Assembly (NCBI GenBank): GCA_027294185.1
Contig: JAPUME010000169.1
Location: forward strand, 1-5,287
DNA from: Acidobacteriota bacterium
GTDB lineage: Bacteria; Acidobacteriota; Terriglobia; UBA7540; JAPUME01
DNA length: 5,287 nucleotides
Direction of reading: 5' to 3'
Positions 1 to 5,287 of the stretch are shown piece by piece (the stretch's first letter is position 1; every line of letters starts with the position of its first letter). Below the pieces are notes generated by a model that ran no database searches, was not told the origin of the DNA, and worked only from the letters and a program-made list of their open reading frames with translations. A program made the translations under genes and the position numbers.

Positions 1-10
1 CAGGAGGATC

Positions 11-38
11 TGATAAAAGGTTGGCCGGGCCCCGCCCG
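11..38 (-). terminator. Possible weak intrinsic terminator after the symporter gene
   Basis: Just after the symporter stop, the minus strand can form a five-pair stem, CGGGC with GCCCG, around a GGG loop (38-26). About seven bases later comes TTTT (17-14). The stem is short with a tight loop and the T run is short and not adjacent, so this is a weak candidate. The operon may instead continue beyond the window. Confidence 0.25.
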
Positions 39-40
39 AC

Positions 41-1414
41 TCAGTTGAGGTCGAATTCTCCTGCCTTCAATTTAGTGAAATATTCCCGCGTTGCCTCCCT
101 GACCTTCTTCGCCAGGAGGGAAATGGCAATCATGTTGGGGATGACCATCAATGCCAGCATGATGTCGGCAAAGTTCACCACCGGGACGAGATCCCACACG
201 GCGCCGACGACCGCCATCACACAGAATATCAACTTGTAGGGCAGGATGCCCTTTCGCCCGAAAATGTAGTTCACACAACGCTCGCCGTAGTAAGACCAAC
301 TGATCAGAGTGGAATAGGCGAACAGCGTCACAGCAACGGGCATAAAATACTGGCCGAACCCCGCCAGGGCAGATTCGAATGCCGCCGCCGTCATATTCAC
401 GCCGCGCAATTCAGCGGACCCGGTCTGCCAGGTTCCCGTGATAATGATGACCAGGGAGGTCATGGTGCAGATTACCACGGTGTCAATAAAGGGTTCGAGC
501 AGGGCTACGACGCCCTCGCGAATGGGTTGATCGGTGCGCGCCGCCGAGTGCGCGATGGCCGCCGAGCCCAACCCCGCTTCGTTTGAAAAGCATGCCCTTC
601 GGACTCCCCAAACCAGGGCGGTTCTTACCGCAATTCCAGCCGCACCGCCCGCCAGCGCCGTTTCGCTGAACGCTCCGCGGATGATCATTCCGAACATTTC
701 CGGAATGTCGCCGATGTTTGCCAGGATGACGATCAATGCCCCCGTCACGTAGACAAAAGCCATGGCCGGCAAGACTTTGGCCGTGACACGCCCAATCCTG
801 CGAATCCCGCCGACGATGACCGCCCCGGTCAGCAGGGCCATGACGACGCCGGTCGCAAGCCGTGGAACTCCGAAGTTCCCCTCCAATATAGCCGCCGCCT
901 GGTTGGTCTGAAACATGTTGGCTGCGCCGATGCTGGCCATGATTCCGGCGAAGGAGAAGAAAATCGCCATGGGCTTGAAGGATGTCCCCAGGCCGTCCTC
1001 GATGTAATACATCGGCCCGCCCCGGACCTCACCATTGGCATCCACCTTCCGGTACATACAGGCCAGGCTGCATTCGGTAAACTTGGTCGCCATACCGACC
1101 AGGCCGGTCACGATCATCCAGAAAGTAGCGCCCGGTCCGCCCATCTGAATGGCCACGGCAACCCCGGCGATATTCCCCAGACCTACGGTAGCTGAAAGGG
1201 CCGTGGCTAACGCCTGGAAGTGCGTGATCTCGCCCGGGTCATCCTTCCGGTCATATTTGCCTCGGATGACGCGGATGGCGTGCGCGAAACCGTACCACTG
1301 GATGCCCCTGAACATGAATGTAAAAATGAGCCCGGCGCCAACCAGCAGAATCGCCAGGGGCAAGCCCCACACATACCCCACCGTTTTGCTCAGGATCGCG
1401 TTGATCGTTTCCAT
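41..1414 (-). CDS. AGCS-family alanine/glycine:cation symporter
   Basis: This inner-membrane secondary transporter imports alanine or glycine with Na+ (or H+), and is often annotated as an amino acid carrier protein. It has 457 residues, typical for the family, with about ten or eleven hydrophobic segments (for example 15-36, 147-170, 187-205, 214-233, 303-327, 355-375, 393-412 and 415-435). Family hallmarks are the ATALSATVGLGNIAGVAVAI block (70-89), GGPMYYIEDGLG (132-143) and FSNEAGLGSAAIAHSAA (276-292). The tail is short, charged and probably cytosolic. The ATG at 1414 is the only plausible start: an in-frame TGA lies about 60 nt upstream with no ATG, GTG or TTG between, and GGAAAGAG sits seven bases before the ATG. 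It follows thiE after 109 nt on the same strand. Whether it shares the transcript is unknown, and no glycine riboswitch is visible ahead of it. Substrate preference cannot be fixed from sequence alone. Confidence 0.95.
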   Translation of the reverse strand: METINAILSKTVGYVWGLPLAILLVGAGLIFTFMFRGIQWYGFAHAIRVIRGKYDRKDDPGEITHFQALATALSATVGLGNIAGVAVAIQMGGPGATFWMIVTGLVGMATKFTECSLACMYRKVDANGEVRGGPMYYIEDGLGTSFKPMAIFFSFAGIMASIGAANMFQTNQAAAILEGNFGVPRLATGVVMALLTGAVIVGGIRRIGRVTAKVLPAMAFVYVTGALIVILANIGDIPEMFGMIIRGAFSETALAGGAAGIAVRTALVWGVRRACFSNEAGLGSAAIAHSAARTDQPIREGVVALLEPFIDTVVICTMTSLVIIITGTWQTGSAELRGVNMTAAAFESALAGFGQYFMPVAVTLFAYSTLISWSYYGERCVNYIFGRKGILPYKLIFCVMAVVGAVWDLVPVVNFADIMLALMVIPNMIAISLLAKKVREATREYFTKLKAGEFDLN

Positions 1415-1421
1415 CAGCAGG

Positions 1422-1429
1422 CTCTTTCC
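1422..1429 (-). promoter_or_regulatory. Ribosome binding site of the AGCS symporter
   Basis: GGAAAGAG lies seven bases before the ATG at 1414 and decides that start. It is the only purine-rich stretch close enough to this ATG to serve. Confidence 0.55.
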
Positions 1430-1523
1430 GTCGAATCCGTCATGTGGGTCAACCTCGTGAAGAAGATCTATTTCTCAGGACTGCAAATCGTTCCCTGCAT
1501 CCCCCGGGAAATGTGCATGAATC

Positions 1524-2171
1524 CTACCCCACCGATTCCAGAGTCTGCAAATACCGGCCCGCTCGCTCGCCGATGTCATCCACGCCGATCAAGTCCCGGA
1601 TCACGGCGACCGAGTCCGCTCCGGCAGCCAGAACCCGGGGCGCGGTCTCAAGCGTAATGCCGCCAATCGCCACCAGCGGCTTCGTCGTAGCCTGCCGTGC
1701 CTTTTTCAACCCCTCCAAACCGACCACGACATGGGGGTTGTCCTTCGAGGCAGTGGCGAAGATCGGCCCGAAGGCAAGGTAGTCCGCCGAGGTCTGCTCG
1801 CCATCCCTCACCTGTTGCAGGGTGTGGGTGGAAAGGCCGATCACGGCGTCCTCTCCCAGGATGGAGCGGACCGACTCCACGGGAATATCTTCCTGTCCCA
1901 CGTGAACCCCGGATGCCCCGGTCAGGAAGGCAACGTCCGGGCGGTCGTTGACGATCAAGTCCCCCTCCACGCCGCTCACGATCTCAACCAGCCTCAATGC
2001 CGTCATGCAGAGTTGGCGCGAGGAAGCGTGTTTGTCGCGGTACTGGATCAGCTTCACTCCGGCTTCAACCAGCCGTCGAGCTGCGTCCAACTCCGAGATA
2101 CCTTTTAATTGGGAAGGGTCGAGGATTGCGTAAAGGCTGGGAAACTCAATGGGTGCGTCACTTTCGTTCAT
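1524..2171 (-). CDS. thiE: Thiamine-phosphate synthase (ThiE)
   Basis: ThiE condenses hydroxymethylpyrimidine pyrophosphate with the thiazole phosphate carboxylate to give thiamine phosphate. From the ATG at 2171 it is 215 residues, the usual length, and forms a single TIM barrel. Expected motifs appear in order: QYRDK (43-47, pyrophosphate-binding Arg45 and Lys47), NDRPDVA (75-81), GVHVGQED (88-95, Mg-binding Asp95), GLSTHT (112-117), GPIFATASK (135-143, Thr140 and Lys143) and VAIGGIT (167-173). This set favours ThiE over the related thiazole tautomerase TenI. Near the C-terminus, AVIRDL has arginine where many ThiE proteins have a phosphate-contacting serine. The frame is open back to a TTG at 2303 that overlaps the accC stop by four bases. 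The extra 44 residues are basic, Pro-rich and unlike any ThiE N-terminus, so I prefer the ATG, although it has no Shine-Dalgarno of its own. Confidence 0.92.
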   Translation of the reverse strand: MNESDAPIEFPSLYAILDPSQLKGISELDAARRLVEAGVKLIQYRDKHASSRQLCMTALRLVEIVSGVEGDLIVNDRPDVAFLTGASGVHVGQEDIPVESVRSILGEDAVIGLSTHTLQQVRDGEQTSADYLAFGPIFATASKDNPHVVVGLEGLKKARQATTKPLVAIGGITLETAPRVLAAGADSVAVIRDLIGVDDIGERAGRYLQTLESVG

Positions 2172-2228
2172 AGGCAAATTTGGGGCAGGGACAGGGAAGT
2201 ATTCATCGCGAGAAAGCCGCCTCTCCAA

Positions 2229-2241
2229 ATTCGGGCCGAAT
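2229..2241. repeat. 13-bp inverted repeat in the accC-thiE gap
   Basis: The arms ATTCGG and CCGAAT are perfect reverse complements around one central base. It could be a protein-binding half-site pair or part of an RNA hairpin. A 6+1+6 palindrome is expected about once by chance in a window this size, so its position in a gap is the only thing that makes it notable. Confidence 0.35.
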
Positions 2242-2247
2242 CGTATT

Positions 2248-2263
2248 TCCCGGGGGTCCGGAA
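2248..2263 (-). repeat. Short GC-rich hairpin upstream of thiE
   Basis: On the minus strand TTCCGG and CCGGGA can pair around an ACCC loop, giving six pairs including one G-T (G-U in RNA) wobble. It lies about 37 nt after the accC stop and six bases from the neighbouring 13-bp palindrome. No T run follows, so it is not a standard intrinsic terminator. It could protect an RNA end or be chance. Confidence 0.3.
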
Positions 2264-2299
2264 TCTTTCCAGAGCGCGTCGCTGATCTCAAACTCCGCT

Positions 2300-3661
2300 T
2301 CAAACCGATTTTCTTCGCGAACCGTTGCGCATGAATTTCCTCAGGTAGCCCGTATCGAAACGGCCGGCCCGGAATTCTGGATCCGCCATAATCTTCTGGT
2401 GAACCGAAATCGAAGTAGAGATGCCCTCGACAATGAACATATCCAGAGCGCGGGCCATGCGGCTAATGGCTTCCTCGCGGTCCTTTCCCTGCACGATGAG
2501 CTTGGCAATCAGAGAATCGTAATAGGGGGGAATCACGCACTCGGCGTAGGCGGCGGTATCCACCCGTACTCCGGTTCCTCCCGGCACATGAAACACCGTC
2601 ACCTTGCCCGCCGAAGGCGCGAAGGTTTCCGGATTTTCCGCGCAGATGCGGCACTCGATACTGTGTCCCCGCATGGGAAGGTGGTCCCCTTCCACTTCAA
2701 GCCGCTCACCGGCCGCCACCAGGATTTGAGTCTTGACCAGATCGATTCCCGTCACCATCTCTGTGACGGGATGCTCCACCTGCAGTCGCGTGTTCATCTC
2801 GATAAAGTAGAGATTCCCACTCGGATCCATCAGAAACTCTATGGTGCCGGAGTTCGTGTAGCCAAGCTTTTCGAGGGCGGTGACCACGGTCCGGCCCACC
2901 CGGGTGCGGGTTTCCGCGTCGATACTGGGAGAGGGGGATTCTTCCAGGACTTTCTGGTGGCGGCGTTGAATCGTGCACTCGCGCTCGCCCAGGTGAATCA
3001 CTTTGCCGTGGTGATCTCCAATGACCTGAAACTCAATGTGGCGAGGATTCTCCAGAAACTTCTCCAGATAAACATCCGCGCAACCGAATGCCGCCGCAGC
3101 CTCACTCTGTGCGTTGGCCACCGATGCGTTTAACTCAGCCTCGGACGCCACCACGCGCATGCCTCGTCCGCCGCCCCCCGCCGACGCCTTGATGATTACG
3201 GGATAGCCGATCTGTTCCGCCAGTCGGAGAGCTTCTTTCTCGGATGAAATGGCACCCTCGGAGCCGGGAAGTACCGGCACCCCGGCTTCGGCCATCGCCT
3301 TCCGCGCCCGGTTCTTGTCCCCCATCAGGCGGATTACCTCCGAGCGTGGTCCGATGAAGGCGATCTTTGAAGCTTCGCAAACCTCCGCGAAATGGGGGTT
3401 TTCAGAAAAGAAGCCGTAACCCGGGTGGATGGCGTCGACGTTTGTGACCTCGGCGGCGGAGATGATACCGGCCAAATTCAGGTAGCTATCCGCGCTGCGT
3501 GGGGGGCCGATGCAGACCGCCTCATCGGCAAATCGTACGTGCAGGGAGTTTCGGTCCGCCTCCGAGTAAACCGCCACGGTTTGGATTCCCAGGTCCTTGC
3601 AGGCGCAGATGATCCGCAGGGCAATTTCACCGCGGTTGGCAACCAGTATCTTCTTAAACAC
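2300..3661 (-). CDS. accC: Biotin carboxylase subunit of acetyl-CoA carboxylase (AccC)
   Basis: AccC uses ATP and bicarbonate to carboxylate the biotin on AccB. At 453 residues it is close to the E. coli enzyme (449). The N-terminal Rossmann-like domain (about 1-115) opens [16 protein letters not shown]. The ATP-grasp domain (about 115-320) has the glycine-rich loop GGGGRGM (162-168). By alignment with E. coli AccC, the catalytic and nucleotide-binding residues are in place: Lys116, Lys158, His208, Lys237, Glu275, Glu288, Arg292 and Arg338. The signature [14 protein letters not shown] is at 288-301. The C-terminal domain follows to the end. There is no fused biotin domain, as expected for the two-subunit bacterial ACC beside a separate accB. 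The start is GTG; the protein beginning [10 protein letters not shown] is the family norm and no better start precedes it. A GGTAGG ten bases upstream is a weak ribosome binding site. accC probably shares a transcript with accB. Confidence 0.97.
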   Translation of the reverse strand: MFKKILVANRGEIALRIICACKDLGIQTVAVYSEADRNSLHVRFADEAVCIGPPRSADSYLNLAGIISAAEVTNVDAIHPGYGFFSENPHFAEVCEASKIAFIGPRSEVIRLMGDKNRARKAMAEAGVPVLPGSEGAISSEKEALRLAEQIGYPVIIKASAGGGGRGMRVVASEAELNASVANAQSEAAAAFGCADVYLEKFLENPRHIEFQVIGDHHGKVIHLGERECTIQRRHQKVLEESPSPSIDAETRTRVGRTVVTALEKLGYTNSGTIEFLMDPSGNLYFIEMNTRLQVEHPVTEMVTGIDLVKTQILVAAGERLEVEGDHLPMRGHSIECRICAENPETFAPSAGKVTVFHVPGGTGVRVDTAAYAECVIPPYYDSLIAKLIVQGKDREEAISRMARALDMFIVEGISTSISVHQKIMADPEFRAGRFDTGYLRKFMRNGSRRKSV

Positions 3662-3685
3662 TGATCCAGAGCCTACCCTTTCTGT

Positions 3686-4183
3686 CTATTTCTTGCGCGA
3701 GGGTTTAATCGCGTACAGGGATTGACCGTACTCGACGGGCTGGCCGTTTTCGACGTACACACGGACGATCTCACCCGCTACTTCCGTTTCAATCTCATTC
3801 ATCAGCTTCATCGCTTCCACAATGCAAAGCACCTGTTCTATCTCCACGACATCTCCCACGTTCACGAAAGGCGGCGCATTGGGGTTGGGAGCCTGATAGA
3901 AGGTGCCCACCATGGGCGACTTCACAATAAACACCTCTTTGGAAGCTTCCTCGCTTCCCCCTGCAGCGGGCACAGCCGGCCCGGGAGCAGTGCGCGGAGT
4001 CTCGGAGGATTCAATCCCGTGCGTGACCACAACCACGGGTTCAGGTGGAGTCCCGGCGGCAGGCGGACGCCCTCCGGGATCCCGCTTGACGCGGATCTTA
4101 AGATTTCCCCGTTCCATCTCGAACTCATGGATACCGCGTTCGATTATGAGATCCAGAAGTTCGCGCAGTTCTTTCAGGGTCAT
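3686..4183 (-). CDS. accB: Biotin carboxyl carrier protein of acetyl-CoA carboxylase (AccB/BCCP)
   Basis: AccB carries the covalently bound biotin that shuttles carboxyl groups from biotin carboxylase to the carboxyltransferase in the first step of fatty acid synthesis. At 165 residues it has the usual length. Residues 1-34 form the typical charged N-terminal helix plus short strand (begins MTLKELRELLDLIIERGI). Residues 36-82 are a Pro/Ala/Gly-rich flexible linker. Residues 85-161 form the biotinyl domain. The biotinylation motif EAMKLMNEI places the acceptor at Lys126. The stretch FYQAPNPNAPPFVNVGD corresponds to the protruding thumb found in true ACC carriers, which separates it from lipoyl domains and from many other biotin domains. 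The ATG at 4183 has a GGAG six bases upstream. It sits between the peptidase and accC, 24 nt before the latter, so an operon is very likely. Confidence 0.97.
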   Translation of the reverse strand: MTLKELRELLDLIIERGIHEFEMERGNLKIRVKRDPGGRPPAAGTPPEPVVVVTHGIESSETPRTAPGPAVPAAGGSEEASKEVFIVKSPMVGTFYQAPNPNAPPFVNVGDVVEIEQVLCIVEAMKLMNEIETEVAGEIVRVYVENGQPVEYGQSLYAIKPSRKK

Positions 4184-4189
4184 TCGCTG

Positions 4190-4193
4190 CTCC
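4190..4193 (-). promoter_or_regulatory. Ribosome binding site of accB
   Basis: GGAG lies six bases before the ATG at 4183, an ideal Shine-Dalgarno spacing. It supports that start and shows that accB has its own translation initiation rather than depending on the peptidase 37 nt upstream. Confidence 0.7.
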
Positions 4194-4220
4194 GGGTTAT
4201 CTCAAACAACCTTAATTTCC

Positions 4221-5287
4221 CTATCCAAGTACCCAGTCGTTCTTATTACCGGGAGTGAGCACCTCGGGGCCGTCTTTCCCTACCAGGACCGTATCTTCGA
4301 TCCGAATCCCGCCCCAGCCAGGCAGATAAACGCCGGGCTCGACGGTAATGACGGCGCCCTCCGGCAAGCTGCTCTTCACGCTTCGAGCCAACCGGGGAGT
4401 CTCATGGATTTCCAGCCCCAGGCCGTGGCCCAGGCTATGCGTGAATCTCTTATCTAAGCCGCCTGTTTTTAGCACCTTACGGGCCAACCGATCCAACTGG
4501 TCAGCTCGAACTCCGGGTCGAACAGCTTCAATGGCTCGCTGCTGGGCCTCCAGGACCCGTTCATAGGTTCTCTTTGTCCTGGAATCGGGTCTCCCAAGAA
4601 ACAGCGTGCGGGTCATATCGGCGCAATAATGCTCAAGTATAGCACCCAGATCGATCAGCACTAGGTCATTTTTCCGTAAGCGTCTCCCGGATGGCACTCC
4701 GTGAGGCAGCGCCGAACGGGGCCCGGAAGCAACCAGAGTCTCAAAGGCCACGCCCTCGGCGCCCTTTCGCCTCAGACGGTAATCGATCTCCGCCGCCACC
4801 TCCCGTTCGCGGATTCCGGGCCGGAGCCAATCCCTGATCTCCGCCAGAACCTCCCCGGTAACCCGGCACGCCCGGCGAATCAGCGCGATCTCCTTCCGGT
4901 CCTTCCTTTCCCGTAACTTCTCTACAACTCCTTCGAGCGCTACAAGCTTGACCGAGTTTTCCGTCCTGGCACGGATGCGAAGATAATCACCGTGAACCAA
5001 CTGGTCGCTTTCAAATCCCACTCGGCGGCATGAGGCCTGGTTAAGGAACTTCCACACCTCAGGCAGAATCCCCTGCCGGGAAACCATAACCCGTACGCCG
5101 CTCGACTGCTCGCGAGCCTGCAACCCGTAGCGGCCGTCCACCCACAGGACCTTCTTCCGGGTTGAAAAAAACCCCCTGCCGGCGCTTCCTGAAAACCCGG
5201 TGAGATAAAACAGATTCGGCAGATGTCTCACCAGGAGTCCGTCCACGCCGTTGGACTCGAGGAGCCTCAGAATTTCCTTCTGCCGTC
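4221..5287 (-). CDS. M24-family Xaa-Pro aminopeptidase/dipeptidase, 5' end cut by the window edge
   Basis: This is a cytosolic metallopeptidase of the M24B (aminopeptidase P/prolidase) family, which removes residues next to proline; 354 residues are visible. An N-terminal creatinase-like domain (about residues 1-118, with NLFYLTGFSGSAG near the start) precedes the pita-bread catalytic domain. All five expected metal ligands are visible: Asp212 (IDLG), Asp223 (ADMTRT), His287 (GHGLG), Glu316 (VEPGVY) and Glu330 (RIEDT). The expected histidines in LPHG and EIHE are also present, so it should be active. A GTG at 5246 could be mistaken for the start. However, the frame stays open to the window edge, and the upstream residues (KEILRLLESNG) match the usual first helix of this family. 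The true start is therefore probably only a few codons outside. The gene ends in TAG, 37 nt before accB. Exact specificity (aminopeptidase P versus prolidase) cannot be told from sequence alone; family assignment is very secure. Confidence 0.93.
   Translation of the reverse strand, partial: RQKEILRLLESNGVDGLLVRHLPNLFYLTGFSGSAGRGFFSTRKKVLWVDGRYGLQAREQSSGVRVMVSRQGILPEVWKFLNQASCRRVGFESDQLVHGDYLRIRARTENSVKLVALEGVVEKLRERKDRKEIALIRRACRVTGEVLAEIRDWLRPGIREREVAAEIDYRLRRKGAEGVAFETLVASGPRSALPHGVPSGRRLRKNDLVLIDLGAILEHYCADMTRTLFLGRPDSRTKRTYERVLEAQQRAIEAVRPGVRADQLDRLARKVLKTGGLDKRFTHSLGHGLGLEIHETPRLARSVKSSLPEGAVITVEPGVYLPGWGGIRIEDTVLVGKDGPEVLTPGNKNDWVLG

Larger units (their letters stand above)
2172..2299 (-). 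other. accC-thiE junction with two inverted repeats and a possible leader mini-ORF
   Basis: These 128 nt lie between the accC stop and the preferred thiE ATG. Read on the minus strand they contain, in order, a GC-rich stem (2263-2248, CCGG-ACCC-CCGG core), a 13-nt odd palindrome (2241-2229, ATTCGG-C-CCGAAT), the purine-rich GGAGAGG (2226-2220) and an ATG-initiated 12-codon ORF (2206-2168). The TGA of that ORF overlaps the thiE ATG as ATGA. This arrangement is compatible with an untranslated leader or translational coupling. The competing reading is that the stretch encodes an N-terminal extension of ThiE starting at TTG 2303. No thi-box (TPP riboswitch) pattern is visible here. Confidence 0.4.

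Noticed and set aside
1440..1515. A CTGAGAAATA string on the minus strand resembling part of a TPP riboswitch, upstream of the symporter
   Set aside because: The other conserved thi-box segment (the CTGATCTGGATAATGCC-like part) is absent, and the gene downstream is an amino acid symporter, so this is a chance match.
1415..1523. A possible promoter or glycine riboswitch in the 109-nt gap before the symporter
   Set aside because: A TTGACC resembling a -35 box has no acceptable -10 box about 17 nt later, and no conserved glycine-aptamer core is recognisable. A TTCCC/GGGAA stem there is only five pairs with no T run.
1220..1782. Plus-strand frames spanning the thiE-symporter gap
   Set aside because: They run from antisense of the symporter into antisense of thiE. 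The translation is low-complexity, Pro/Arg/Ser-rich and matches nothing known.
2180..3133. A 317-codon open frame on the plus strand, antisense to accC and the start of thiE
   Set aside because: It lies opposite a fully conserved accC, has no recognisable domain and has a His/Arg/Gly-rich composition typical of antisense shadows in GC-rich genes.
3722..4457. Two overlapping plus-strand frames of 178 and 184 codons opposite accB and the 3' end of the peptidase gene
   Set aside because: Both mirror conserved coding sequence, and neither gives a protein with recognisable motifs.

Overview
The window is a run of five co-directional genes, all on the minus strand, so transcription goes from high to low coordinates. 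It has moderately high GC. In transcriptional order it holds an M24-family Xaa-Pro peptidase (5' end cut by the window edge), accB (biotin carboxyl carrier protein), accC (biotin carboxylase), thiE (thiamine-phosphate synthase) and an AGCS-family alanine/glycine:cation symporter. Every large plus-strand reading frame lies opposite one of these genes and looks like a GC-driven shadow.

Layout: the peptidase fills 5287-4221. After 37 nt comes accB (4183-3686), and after 24 nt accC (3661-2300, GTG start). The accC-thiE junction is the least certain part. The ThiE frame stays open back to a TTG that overlaps the accC stop, but family similarity begins only near an ATG at 2171. The 128 nt between carry two small inverted repeats, a purine-rich GGAGAGG and a 12-codon mini-ORF whose stop overlaps the thiE ATG. 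thiE ends at 1524. A 109-nt gap with no convincing promoter or riboswitch leads to the symporter (1414-41). The last 40 bases hold a weak hairpin followed by a short T run.

How the genes relate: AccB and AccC are the biotin carrier and the ATP-dependent biotin carboxylase of acetyl-CoA carboxylase, which supplies malonyl-CoA for fatty acid synthesis; the carboxyltransferase subunits are not in the window. A peptidase of this type next to accBC is a common bacterial arrangement, often with efp (elongation factor P) between them. Here efp is absent from that slot. ThiE joins the pyrimidine and thiazole halves of thiamine phosphate, and the symporter imports small amino acids. Neither has an obvious mechanistic link to ACC, so they are probably part of, or next to, a housekeeping operon.

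Organism: a free-living bacterium. The style of AccB, AccC and ThiE and the gene order would fit Acidobacteriota or a similar phylum, but this is an impression from protein style, not a search result. I see no mobile element, CRISPR array, RNA gene, toxin-antitoxin or defence system, and no evidence of an undescribed multi-gene system. The points most worth checking are the accC-thiE leader region and the missing efp.
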